A DNA stretch of 64,000 bases, from the NCBI RefSeq assembly GCF_011397115.1, contig NZ_AP022822.1, positions 2,636,001-2,700,000 on the forward strand, given 5' to 3'. A model generated the notes under the pieces. It was not told where the DNA came from and made no database searches. It was given only the letters and a program-made list of their open reading frames with translations. The DNA comes from Enterococcus saigonensis. GTDB lineage: Bacteria; Bacillota; Bacilli; Lactobacillales; Enterococcaceae. Positions 7,330 to 15,773 of the stretch are shown here, in pieces; within the stretch, counting starts at the first letter, position 1; every line of letters starts with the position of its first letter. A program made the position numbers and the translations under genes.

Positions 7330-8649
7330 CTATTGCAGGGCAAATTGTCTCTGCTCCCCTTTTTGCCTTTCAAATCGTTCCACATCAAATAAGCTCATCT
7401 GTTCACCAAAACTTTGGGTATTAAGGGCTTGTAGTTGTTTATATTGGCGTTTTGAAATTAAGGCTTCAATAATCCACTGGGGATCTTGGACTAAGCCGGG
7501 AAACTTTTCTTGATTACACGTCACAAAATATTGTGCCCGTTTCACGACAACGCCTAATTTTTTTAAATCACTTAAATGCAGTTGATAATATTTACGAGCC
7601 CGTAAAATATTACGAGCACTTTTTGGACCAACACCAGGAATGCGTAAGAGCGTATCCAAATTAGCTGTTTGTACATCAACAGGGAAATAATCCAAGTTTT
7701 GAATAGCCCAATTAGCTTTGGGGTCTAAGTATAAATTAAAGTTAGGCTGTTCTTTTTTTAAAATTTCATCTGGCGTAAAGTTATAAAATCGCATTAGCCA
7801 ATCAGCTTGATACAACCGATGTTCCCGCAGTAATGGCGGTTTTTGCGTGATGGCAGGTAGTAAAGAATCCTGGTTCATGGGAATATAAGCAGAGTAGTAA
7901 ACGCGTTTAAGCTGATATTTTTGATATAAGTTGCCGGAAATTTTGACAATTGTACGATCTGTCTCTGGACTAGCACCAATAATCATCTGGGTAGATTGTC
8001 CAGCCGGAACAAAAGGTGTCGTTTTTTGTCTAATCGCTGGTAATAAGCTTTCTTGCTCTTTTTTTACGGCAATTTGTTTCATTGGCTTATAAAGTTCGTA
8101 GGGATCTTTATCTGGCGCCAAAAGTTGTAAACTATCTTTAGAAGGCAATTCAACATTGACACTCATACGATCGGCCAAATACCCCAGGCGTTCAATCAAC
8201 AAACTATCTGCACCTGGGATGGCTTTAACGTGAATGTAGCCCCGAAACCCCTTTTCAAAGCGCAAAATTTCCAATGTTTTAATCATCAACTCACAGGTAT
8301 AATCAGGGGATTTTACAATCGCCGAACTTAAAAATAAGCCTTCGATGTAATTCCGCAAATAAAAATCAATAACCAAATTGGCAAGTTCTGCGGGCGTAAA
8401 AGTAGCTCGCGGGCGTAAATTAGACCGACGATTGACGCAATAATGACAATCAAAAATACAAGCATTACTAAAGAGAACCTTTAGCAATGAAACACAGCGA
8501 CCATCGGCAGTAAAAGAATGACAAATTCCAGATGCTTCCGTACTCCCAAGGGTGCCGCTACGATTGGTATCGCTGATGCCACTACTAGAACAAGATACAT
8601 CGTATTTGGCTGCATCGGCTAAAATACCGATTTTTTTCGTCAAATCCAT
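7330..8649 (-). CDS. Putative DNA modification/repair radical SAM protein (TIGR03916 type)
   Basis: A 439-residue protein with the radical SAM cluster motif C64-x3-C68-x2-C71 (CIFDCHYC) that would bind a 4Fe-4S cluster and S-adenosylmethionine. Near the C-terminus is a helix-hairpin-helix (IPGVGPKSARNILRARKYYQ) typical of non-specific DNA binding. It forms a two-gene operon with the DUF4130 protein downstream. The frame opens at 8703, but the match begins MDLTKKIGILADAAKYDVSC at 8649 after AAGGGGA. The family is annotated as DNA modification/repair; the substrate is not established. Confidence 0.8.
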   Translation of the reverse strand: MDLTKKIGILADAAKYDVSCSSSGISDTNRSGTLGSTEASGICHSFTADGRCVSLLKVLFSNACIFDCHYCVNRRSNLRPRATFTPAELANLVIDFYLRNYIEGLFLSSAIVKSPDYTCELMIKTLEILRFEKGFRGYIHVKAIPGADSLLIERLGYLADRMSVNVELPSKDSLQLLAPDKDPYELYKPMKQIAVKKEQESLLPAIRQKTTPFVPAGQSTQMIIGASPETDRTIVKISGNLYQKYQLKRVYYSAYIPMNQDSLLPAITQKPPLLREHRLYQADWLMRFYNFTPDEILKKEQPNFNLYLDPKANWAIQNLDYFPVDVQTANLDTLLRIPGVGPKSARNILRARKYYQLHLSDLKKLGVVVKRAQYFVTCNQEKFPGLVQDPQWIIEALISKRQYKQLQALNTQSFGEQMSLFDVERFERQKGEQRQFALQ

Positions 8650-8743
8650 TTTGTCCCCTTCTTTCCCAAATGAAATACCGAACGTATGTTTGTATTTTAA
8701 CAAGAAAAAAGACGTCTGTCAAAAGACGCCGTTTGTAAATTAT

Positions 8744-9271
8744 TTAGAGTACCAATTCATACAAATCACACGTATCCGTGTCCACATCATCAAAAGAACG
8801 TAATTCCTTACGTTCTTTACACTGATAGCCGCACTTTTCATATAGACTTTTTGCCGGCAAATTATCTGCAAAAACATCCAGACGAATAGCCTGACAGCCT
8901 TTTTTTAGCGCAACTTCTTTGGCGCAAGCCAATAATCTTTTGCCAATTCCTTGGCCTTTAAAGTCCGCATCAGCCAATAAAGTGTGAATGACTAAAAAAT
9001 CTTCATCTTGAAGGTTTGTATTCTTCCAAGCAACTTCCCTATACTCCTCTTCGTGCGTATGATTCAAAATTACACTACCAACAATTTCATCGGCAATTGT
9101 GGCGACATAAAGTTCTTCGTTTGCTAAAGCTTTCGTTATATCCTCAACCACAGGATAAACCGCCGGCACCCAACTAACTACAGGATAATCAATTTGAGGC
9201 ATCACTTTGTTAAAAAAAGCTACTATTGCTGCTTTTTCCTTTGCTGTTGCCAAATGAGTTTTGACTTCCAT
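8744..9271 (-). CDS. GNAT family N-acetyltransferase
   Basis: A 175-residue soluble enzyme of the GNAT fold, transferring an acetyl group from acetyl-CoA to an unknown small molecule or protein. The acetyl-CoA-binding motif A is visible (ADFKGQGIGKRLLACAKEVA), followed by the motif B region (AIRLDVFADNLPAKSLYEKC) and GYQCKERKE. It ends before a short hairpin (about 8706-8735) and is transcribed toward the radical SAM operon. Start ATG with GAAGGTGAG upstream. The substrate cannot be told from sequence. Confidence 0.88.
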   Translation of the reverse strand: MEVKTHLATAKEKAAIVAFFNKVMPQIDYPVVSWVPAVYPVVEDITKALANEELYVATIADEIVGSVILNHTHEEEYREVAWKNTNLQDEDFLVIHTLLADADFKGQGIGKRLLACAKEVALKKGCQAIRLDVFADNLPAKSLYEKCGYQCKERKELRSFDDVDTDTCDLYELVL

Positions 9272-9369
9272 CTACTCACCTTCTTTTTTAAATTTTCTCA
9301 CTAGTTTAAATCAACTATACCATGTCATTTCTTTTAATAACATAGCGCTTTATTCAAAAAGCTGAAAAT

Positions 9370-9416
9370 AAATAATAGTAACAAATTTTCCCCACTGAAA
9401 TTTGCTACTATTATTT
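9370..9416 (-). terminator. Terminator of the surface-protein locus
   Basis: The inverted arms AAATAATAGTA / TACTATTATTT (9370-9380, 9406-9416), extended by CAAATTT pairing, overlap the stop codon of the Mga-like gene. This closes the long minus-strand operon. Confidence 0.6.
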
Positions 9417-10880
9417 GTTTTTAACTTGATTGGCGGCAAAATAATCCCCATTGTATTTTGCTTCTCTTTTTTGAATAACTTTTTGAGCCAAGTTCGCCCA
9501 ATCTAACGGTCGTGGGGGCGCAAGCCAGACCACACAATCCTTCTGACAAATTGCCCCTAATTCTCGGGAATCCGTCAATAAAATATCCGCGGTGTCAATA
9601 TCTGTAGTAATTTCCGCTCCGACTTGTTGAAAAAAATCGAGGTTTTGGGTAATAAATTGGTTATACAAATGTCCATAAGAAAAATCAACGTATACGTTGA
9701 CAGCTTTTAACAACAAATGCTTGGGAAATACAGCTAAAATCAAAAACAAATACTGAAGCAGCAAATTTTTCTTCTTTTGATATAACTCAGGAAATACGTT
9801 TTGAATACTCGTCAGATAATCCCGACAAAATGCCAATACACCAGGATAGTTTTGCTGAAAGTAAATAATATTAATCTCTGGTTGAATACTTTCATAAGCG
9901 GCGCTTGTTTCCAATAATTGAAAATGCAAAAAATTACAACGGGCGATAAATTCAGCTTGACTGGCTTTTTCTGCTTGTAACTTGGGAAAAGAGGCTAACA
10001 ATTGCTGCCTTAAATTTTGACTCCACTGCGTAATTTTAGCACTCTTTTCCAAATGAAATGACATCCCTACTTCTTTTAAAAATGTGCCGTAATAACAAAT
10101 ATAAGCCGCAGCTTCCGCGGTCCGCACGGCTGGTGGTAAACGGTAAAAAAAGGGTGTCGCTTCTTCTTTTTTTATAAATTCAGTCGGTAGTAGTTCTATT
10201 TGCTGTTCTTCTACATAACGTTCTTGTTGGATACGCAGATTCGTCACATAAAGATAATGCATCAACTTAATTTTTTGATGAATTGTCATGTTGGCTTTTT
10301 CTAACGTGGCTAACTTGGTTTCAATGATGCTTTTATCGGCTGAAGTGTAACAATCTTGCAAATTTTTAAAAATACGGGCAAAAATTTCAGTTAAAAATAA
10401 CCGCACATTCTTTTCACTGTTACCACTTAACCGAAATTTCTTATCAATCGTCATTCCAAATTTACTTAAATAACCATTTAATTTTTTATAATTACTATGG
10501 GCAATCGGATAACTAATCATCTTTTTTTCAGAAAGTTCATTCAAGGATTTGAATTGTCCTAAAGCAGAACCAGCCAGTATTTGAAAACTGATAGAAGCCG
10601 CGACATACTTTTCCAACAAGCTCTCTGAACTAGCAGCACCGGTAATTTCCATCTGTAAAAAGGGTTCCTCAATAAAAATATGAATTTCTTCAGCTAATTG
10701 GTAGTGCTCCAAGTCTAAGATAAGTTGATCAATCAAACTTTTTAACACATAATTTGATATTCCTAAGTCCTCCATCAACTCTTTTTTAGGGATGGCAAAA
10801 TAAGGGCTACGTTCCAATTTTTTTAAGAGCTGATATTTACGCCATTCTTCTTTTGCTAAAAATTCAGCCAGCAAATTCAT
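9411..10880 (-). CDS. Mga-like / helix-turn-helix transcriptional regulator of the WxL locus
   Basis: A 489-residue cytosolic protein with the layout of Mga/AtxA-type regulators: a winged-helix N-terminus (about 25-65, with FAIPKKELMEDLGISNYVLK as the recognition region), a second HTH-like segment (about 100-140), a long helical middle and a C-terminal part (about 390-475) recalling the EIIB-like end of that family (VGAEITTDIDTADILLTDSR). It overlaps the preceding secreted-protein gene by 17 bases and is the last gene of the surface locus. Regulators of this type are common in enterococcal WxL clusters. That it controls this locus is inferred from position. Confidence 0.7.
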   Translation of the reverse strand: MNLLAEFLAKEEWRKYQLLKKLERSPYFAIPKKELMEDLGISNYVLKSLIDQLILDLEHYQLAEEIHIFIEEPFLQMEITGAASSESLLEKYVAASISFQILAGSALGQFKSLNELSEKKMISYPIAHSNYKKLNGYLSKFGMTIDKKFRLSGNSEKNVRLFLTEIFARIFKNLQDCYTSADKSIIETKLATLEKANMTIHQKIKLMHYLYVTNLRIQQERYVEEQQIELLPTEFIKKEEATPFFYRLPPAVRTAEAAAYICYYGTFLKEVGMSFHLEKSAKITQWSQNLRQQLLASFPKLQAEKASQAEFIARCNFLHFQLLETSAAYESIQPEINIIYFQQNYPGVLAFCRDYLTSIQNVFPELYQKKKNLLLQYLFLILAVFPKHLLLKAVNVYVDFSYGHLYNQFITQNLDFFQQVGAEITTDIDTADILLTDSRELGAICQKDCVVWLAPPRPLDWANLAQKVIQKREAKYNGDYFAANQVKNK

Positions 10881-11454
10881 TCCCCCTTGTTACCAATTGC
10901 AGGCTTTGATCGCCGTATAATACTAATCCCGATAATAAATAGGCGCTTTGCGCAATTTCAGTCCACTCATTTATGGCACTCCCAGCTTGAGGATTGCCTT
11001 CTGGTGGCAATGTTGCAATTGCCTTGGGCGCAAAAAACTCATCATCTAAAATTAAAACATTATTTTTCCCTTGAGCATGATAAGGTGGTATATACGCAGG
11101 GTTTTCTGCCCATTTGGGGGTTCTTTTACTTTTTAGTGTCGGATTTTTTAACGTAGCATACCTACTATTTTCTGCTAATACTTCTTTATTCTTTCCTGAT
11201 TGTGACACTATTTTTTTGGGCGGGGGTTTAACTGTTTGGTCTTTTTTATGCTCCAATTCCAGTTGTCCACTAGTTTTTTGGTCATTTTGCTGATCTTGAT
11301 TATCTTCTTGTCGCGCTTCTTCATTTGCAATCGGCGTAATCGCATTTTTAGGATCTAAGGGATCATAAATCACTGTTTGCGCCAAAGCGTGTTCAGAAAA
11401 CAAGAAAACCGACGCACCCAATGCTAAAAATACAGAGTATGTCCTTTTTTTCAT
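10864..11454 (-). CDS. Secreted protein of unknown function in the WxL locus
   Basis: A 196-residue protein with a signal peptide (KKRTYSVFLALGASVFLFSE, cleavage near SEHALAQ) followed by a charged, Q/E/K-rich disordered stretch (about 45-125) and a short folded-looking C-terminus (INEWTEIAQSAYLLSGLVLY). I recognise no domain and no anchor motif. The frame opens at 11469, but that ATG is inside the binding site; ATG 11454 follows GAGGGGGGAT. It lies between the sortase and the regulator, so it probably belongs to the surface complex. Confidence 0.65.
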   Translation of the reverse strand: MKKRTYSVFLALGASVFLFSEHALAQTVIYDPLDPKNAITPIANEEARQEDNQDQQNDQKTSGQLELEHKKDQTVKPPPKKIVSQSGKNKEVLAENSRYATLKNPTLKSKRTPKWAENPAYIPPYHAQGKNNVLILDDEFFAPKAIATLPPEGNPQAGSAINEWTEIAQSAYLLSGLVLYGDQSLQLVTRGNEFAG

Positions 11455-11465
11455 TCTATCCCCCC

Positions 11466-12230
11466 TCATTTGGAACTAATTCTTTTAATCGTGATAATCC
11501 CCAGTAAAAGACAAAGCAAAAGTGACAGAACTACAAAAAGTACATAACCTTGATTGTAACACTGATTTTTTTGGACAATCGCTTTTTCCTGTTGCTTTAT
11601 TTGCGCAAGATTTGACGTGCTTTTTTGTACTTGTTGTCCTCGTACGACAAAACGCCATTGCGTTTGTGTAGGTTTATCACAAGTGATTAGCGTAATTTCT
11701 GTTTGCTGGTGATCTTCTAAAACTTGTAGTTCGGTTTGATGCACCAATTGGGTTTCTTTTACCACGTATTGATAAATTTCCCCTTCATAACGTAAATAAA
11801 TCATATCGCCCACTTGAATTTGCAATAATTTACCAAATAATAAATTATCGCGACCTAAATGATGACCAATCAACACCATATTATGGTTTTGCGGTTGGCG
11901 TTCCGGAAATAGACTACCAGCACCAATTAGTAAATTTTGGTTTGTAATGCCATTAAAAACGGGGACACTCATTTCTAAAGCCGGAATGAGGATATTTCCT
12001 GTTGCCAAAAAAACAGTATCTTTTTTGAAAGTCAAAACATCAGCCAAATCCGGTGGCTGCACTGCTTCAATGGAAACAGGACTTGCCACTTTCGTAACAG
12101 AAGTTGTGGTAACTGTAGTATTTTCTGTTTGATAAATCAGTAACGCTTGCTTTAAAAAGGGTAAAAAAAGCAACAAAACCGCCACACAATACAATAAGAT
12201 TAGACTAATCCGGATCTTTGGCTTCATCAT
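11466..12230 (-). CDS. Sortase
   Basis: A 254-residue transpeptidase that would cleave an LPxTG-like signal and attach the protein to peptidoglycan. Catalytic residues are visible: His123/124 (VLIGHH), Cys184 (TLITCD) and Arg193 or Arg197 (QWRFVVRG). There are two membrane helices, at about 8-30 and 227-248. The N-terminal helix suits class A, while the C-terminal one is more typical of class C, so I leave the class open. The nearby IPLTG protein is the obvious substrate. It overlaps the DUF916 gene upstream by 26 bases. Confidence 0.88.
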   Translation of the reverse strand: MMKPKIRISLILLYCVAVLLLFLPFLKQALLIYQTENTTVTTTSVTKVASPVSIEAVQPPDLADVLTFKKDTVFLATGNILIPALEMSVPVFNGITNQNLLIGAGSLFPERQPQNHNMVLIGHHLGRDNLLFGKLLQIQVGDMIYLRYEGEIYQYVVKETQLVHQTELQVLEDHQQTEITLITCDKPTQTQWRFVVRGQQVQKSTSNLAQIKQQEKAIVQKNQCYNQGYVLFVVLSLLLCLLLGIITIKRISSK

Positions 12231-13299
12231 CTTCTTTATTTTTCTTTCTGCGCCAAATCAAAACGATTAAAATGATCAGTAGTAATAGCAGTAAACCAAT
12301 GAGAATATACAACCAAGTGTAGTCCTTTTTAATCGTAACGTCGGTGTCATTTAATTTTTTGGCTACTTCTGCTTTAATTTCAAAGTCTTTTGCTAGCACC
12401 CAGTGATATTCATATTTGGTTTTGGCTTCGTCACCTTTCAACTGGTATTGGCCATTTGGATTTTCTTGTCCGAAGGCTTCTATTTTCATCGTATATTGAC
12501 CTGCTTTTAATGGCTCACCATTTAAAGCGACGCCTAAATCAAAATTAGAATTAGGGGCCATTTGCATTCCAACTTGTTCTGAGGCGAAAAGTACTTTGTC
12601 ACTACCCTTTTTTGTAATGGTCGTTTTGGTTGCCAATTGATTTAAATAAGTAGGCTTTGGATTTTGTAAATTTCCTTCAATCACATTTCGAGCGTTACGC
12701 TGATTAGCTGCTACTTGCGTTAATTTTAAATCCGGGGCGCCATTTTTCGTTGTTTGGCGCATCAAAAGTGCTACAACATACGAGTACTCATTTTTTATGG
12801 CTAAACCTTTATCTGCTTTTTTGGTTTCATCCTTATTTTCATCTGCTACTTTTTCTTTAAAAGTAATCCCACCAGCGATGACACCGGAAAACTTTTCATT
12901 GGGCATTTGGACTTTCACTTTATATTCCGCAGCAGAATGAGGCGCTAGTGTTATTTCGTTTGGTGCTTTTGTAAAGTCTTTTATATTATATTGAAGCGTT
13001 TGATCGTCTTTAATGGCATTTTGACTATATTCCACTACGCCATTACTGTTAGTTGTGGCACTATTAATTTGTGCTTCAACGACAACTTTTTGAGCCGTAT
13101 CATTGCGTAAGGTCACGGTTAATTCGTCTGTTTGGTTTGGTGCTAACAACAAATCAAAGTATGTTTTATTTTTATCAATTTGATTAGCCGAAGCCTGTGG
13201 TGTAACGGCAAAATTAAATTCCGAAGCAAAACTTGTCTGAGGAAAGATGCCACAACAAAAAACGACGGTAATCAGTAAAATTAACTTTTTAAACTTCAT
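12205..13299 (-). CDS. DUF916 and DUF3324 domain cell-surface protein (WxL-interacting protein)
   Basis: A 364-residue membrane-anchored surface protein. It has a signal peptide (FKKLILLITVVFCCGIFPQT, then SFAS), a DUF916-like N-terminal domain (about 27-155, starting FNFAVTPQASANQIDKNKTY), a DUF3324-like domain (about 165-310) and a C-terminal helix (WLYILIGLLLLLLIILIVLI) with a positive RRKK tail. Proteins of this family bind WxL proteins and peptidoglycan and are always found in such clusters. The start at 13299 follows AAAGGAT; the open frame extends to 13353 without such support. Confidence 0.9.
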   Translation of the reverse strand: MKFKKLILLITVVFCCGIFPQTSFASEFNFAVTPQASANQIDKNKTYFDLLLAPNQTDELTVTLRNDTAQKVVVEAQINSATTNSNGVVEYSQNAIKDDQTLQYNIKDFTKAPNEITLAPHSAAEYKVKVQMPNEKFSGVIAGGITFKEKVADENKDETKKADKGLAIKNEYSYVVALLMRQTTKNGAPDLKLTQVAANQRNARNVIEGNLQNPKPTYLNQLATKTTITKKGSDKVLFASEQVGMQMAPNSNFDLGVALNGEPLKAGQYTMKIEAFGQENPNGQYQLKGDEAKTKYEYHWVLAKDFEIKAEVAKKLNDTDVTIKKDYTWLYILIGLLLLLLIILIVLIWRRKKNKEDDEAKDPD

Positions 13300-13342
13300 T
13301 TCTTTTAATCCTTTCAGTAAAAAAGTGATAGTTAACACAGAA

Positions 13343-13432
13343 GACCCGAACAAGGTAGAAGAAAGACACCCCTTTAAACAAGTAAACTTCTTGTAGGCTT
13401 CATTTCATTCTCCCTTATTCGGGAATAATTAT
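13343..13432 (-). promoter_or_regulatory. Hairpin in the spacer between the last WxL gene and the DUF916 gene
   Basis: The arms CCCGAACAAGG and CCTTATTCGGG pair with one mismatch around a loop of some 60 bases that contains a smaller ACAAG..CTTGT hairpin. There is no T run, so it looks like a processing or stability element within the operon rather than a terminator. Confidence 0.4.
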
Positions 13433-13464
13433 TCCATTGTGTTAGATATTACTTTTTAATGCTT

Positions 13465-14205
13465 TTAATTACCCGGTGCATCCGTTAAAACCCAAGTAAA
13501 TGTTGTCGTATATTCTTTAGCGTATTTGGTAGTAGAACCAGGTACGCTTAGTTCAATACTGTCAGCGGCAGTTGCGGCATCTGTACCCCAATCTAATAGA
13601 TACGTTCCAGCCCCTTGACCTGCTTTAGCAGCCATAACATCTTGTAATGCTCCATCCGGATCTGCAACAATTGTCGCTTTTCCTGTGGGTTTAGCCGAAT
13701 CAGAAGCCGTAACGACATTCCCGTTTTTAAACGTAATTTCCGCTCCTGTTAACACTTCATCATCGGCGGTTTTAAATTGGTGATTTTGTTTCATTTGTAG
13801 CGTCCAGCCAGCTTCTGTTCCGCGATTATCGGTCACTTGAACGAAGTTAGGGCCAGTTTTTTCTACACCGTCTTTATCCAAATATTTTTGAGCTTTTGCT
13901 TTATAGACTTCATTTTTTGAAGTAATTTTTTGAGAACCAAAATCTAAACTTGAAGCATAGTCAATCGATAAAGGTCCCGCTGTGCCGGGATTAGGACCGT
14001 TTGGATCAGTTGGATCGACGGGTTTAACTGGATTAGTTGGATCGATTGGATCAACCGGATCGGTAATATCATTATTAGGTGTAAAGGTAATAACACCGTT
14101 TGAATCATAATTTGCTCCATCTGCAGCAAAAGCAGTGACACCGCTAACTGCCATTCCAGCTAAAATAATTGTTGTTAAAAATAAATAACCCATTTTTTTC
14201 ATCAT
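13465..14205 (-). CDS. WxL domain surface protein (small)
   Basis: A 246-residue secreted protein that would attach non-covalently to peptidoglycan through its C-terminal WxL domain. It has a signal peptide (cleaved near TAFAA), the short motif NYDSNGVITFTPN, a Pro/Asp repeat linker (DPVDPIDPTNPVKPVDPTDP) and the WxL domain (about 80-246) with the two WxL motifs WTL (GWTLQMKQN) and WVL (FTWVLTDAPGN). It is one of three tandem paralogues, following the next by 16 bases. Binding site GGAGT before ATG 14205. Confidence 0.9.
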   Translation of the reverse strand: MMKKMGYLFLTTIILAGMAVSGVTAFAADGANYDSNGVITFTPNNDITDPVDPIDPTNPVKPVDPTDPNGPNPGTAGPLSIDYASSLDFGSQKITSKNEVYKAKAQKYLDKDGVEKTGPNFVQVTDNRGTEAGWTLQMKQNHQFKTADDEVLTGAEITFKNGNVVTASDSAKPTGKATIVADPDGALQDVMAAKAGQGAGTYLLDWGTDAATAADSIELSVPGSTTKYAKEYTTTFTWVLTDAPGN

Positions 14206-14221
14206 TGTATACTCCTTTTAA

Positions 14222-15010
14222 TTAATTTGCAGGTACGTCTGATAAACTCCACGTCAATGTCGTACTATATTTCACAGCATCTTTTGGCGTGCTACCAGGA
14301 ACTGATAACGTAATAGCTTTTGTCACTTCACTATCTACTTCATTACCATCTTTATCTTTTTCTTTCACTGTTTCAACTGTTCCCCAACGATCAACATAAG
14401 TTCCAGCACCTTCACCTGTTTTTGCTGCCATGACTAAACTTTCACTTCCATCTGGATTTAAAGTAATTTCATTAGCAGCCGTTGGATGAATTGCTGTTGA
14501 ATTACTAGCGACAGTTGGTGCAACAAATTTTACAACTGAACCAGTTAAAGTGTCATTTAATGTACTACTAGCTTTGAACTGACCGTTTTGTTTTACTTTT
14601 AAAGTCCAGCCGGCATTATTCCCGCGATTATCTGAAATTTGAACATAGTTAGGCGTTGCACTACGGCCGTCTTTATATTGTTGTGCCCGAGCATAGTACA
14701 CTTGATCACTGTTAGTGATTTTATTAACACCAAAATCTAAACTTGAAGCATAGTCAATCGACAATGGACCATCTGTACCGGGATTAGGGCCATTCGGATC
14801 GGTGGGATCCACGGGCTCAACTGGATTAGTTGGATCTGGATTAGTTGGATCTACGGGTTTGGTTGGATCTGGATTGGGGATAAATTCGACAACCCCATTT
14901 GAGTTATATTCAGCTGTCGTTGCTGCCTGAGAAGCGATGCCTCCCACTAAAGAAAGTGAAACTGCTGTAATTGCTGTAACAGTCATAAAACGAATATTTT
15001 TCATCATCAT
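14222..15010 (-). CDS. WxL domain surface protein (small)
   Basis: A 262-residue paralogue of the preceding protein. It has a signal peptide (about 1-30, ending ASQAA), the N-terminal motif EYNSNGVVEFIPN, a Pro/Asp-rich linker of DPTNP-type repeats (about 46-80) and the WxL domain with WTL (GWTLKVKQN) and WSL (LTWSLSDVPAN). The start is a run of three ATG codons, and GGAG is close enough that the second or third (15007, 15004) may be used. The linker and the start of the domain (GPLSIDYASSLDFG) are nearly identical to those of the neighbour, indicating recent duplication or gene conversion. Confidence 0.9.
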   Translation of the reverse strand: MMMKNIRFMTVTAITAVSLSLVGGIASQAATTAEYNSNGVVEFIPNPDPTKPVDPTNPDPTNPVEPVDPTDPNGPNPGTDGPLSIDYASSLDFGVNKITNSDQVYYARAQQYKDGRSATPNYVQISDNRGNNAGWTLKVKQNGQFKASSTLNDTLTGSVVKFVAPTVASNSTAIHPTAANEITLNPDGSESLVMAAKTGEGAGTYVDRWGTVETVKEKDKDGNEVDSEVTKAITLSVPGSTPKDAVKYSTTLTWSLSDVPAN

Positions 15011-15050
15011 TACTCCTTTTTAATTCCTTAATGCCAAATTTAACCCTTCG

Positions 15051-15773
15051 TTATGGAACATTTTTCAACGTCCACGTCAATTGCGTTTGATATTGTTTAG
15101 CGTATTTAACTGTTTTACCCGGAACGTGTAATGAAATAGCTTTTGCGCCAGTTGTAGCATCGCTACCAAAACGATAAAGCCATGTTCCCATTCCCTTTTC
15201 TGATTGAGCGGTGATAACATCTATCTCGCTGTTAATCGGTAAAGTAAAACTTAAAAGCGCAGTTGGTGCTAAATCAGCTGACAAATTTGAAACCAATTTC
15301 CCTTGTTGAAAAGAAAGTTCTGCACCTTTTAGTAATTGCCCATTTGTCGTCTGAAACTGGGTCGTTTGTTTAACTGCTAAACGCCAGCCACTACCAGTAC
15401 CACGGATATCACTCACTTGAACGTAATTGGGACCAACTGCCTTTGTGCCATCAGAAGTAATATATTCTTGGGTCTTGGCGTAATATATTTCATCTGTTGT
15501 GGAAATGGCCTGCTGACCAAATTGAAAACTTGAAGCAAAATCTAACGAAAGACTGCCACCAGTTCCTGGTGCTGGACCACTTGGATCAGTAGGATCAATG
15601 GGTGCCACTGGTTTTGTTGGATCGGGTAACAGTGGATCTAGTGGTTTTATCAGCGTGCCGCCACTACTTTCATAATTCAAGTGGGTAGCTGTATCTGACG
15701 CTTCAGCCTTACTGCCACTAATCAAAATAAAAGTGATGAGACAAAGAAAACTAATGATTTGAAAATTTTTCAG
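15051..15773 (-). CDS. WxL domain surface protein (small), apparent CTG start
   Basis: The third small WxL paralogue: WxL motifs WRL (GWRLAVKQT) and WTL (LTWTLKNVP), a Pro/Asp linker, and a degenerate N-terminal motif NYESSG. No ATG or GTG gives a complete protein. A TTG at 15725 would remove most of the signal peptide. Sixteen codons further up a CTG (15773) lies 8 bases after AGGAGG and yields KNFQIISFLCLITFILISGS, a full signal peptide. I therefore extend to 15773 (240 residues), overlapping the IPLTG gene by 23 bases. It lacks the terminal GN/AN of its paralogues. Confidence 0.75.
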   Translation of the reverse strand: MKNFQIISFLCLITFILISGSKAEASDTATHLNYESSGGTLIKPLDPLLPDPTKPVAPIDPTDPSGPAPGTGGSLSLDFASSFQFGQQAISTTDEIYYAKTQEYITSDGTKAVGPNYVQVSDIRGTGSGWRLAVKQTTQFQTTNGQLLKGAELSFQQGKLVSNLSADLAPTALLSFTLPINSEIDVITAQSEKGMGTWLYRFGSDATTGAKAISLHVPGKTVKYAKQYQTQLTWTLKNVP

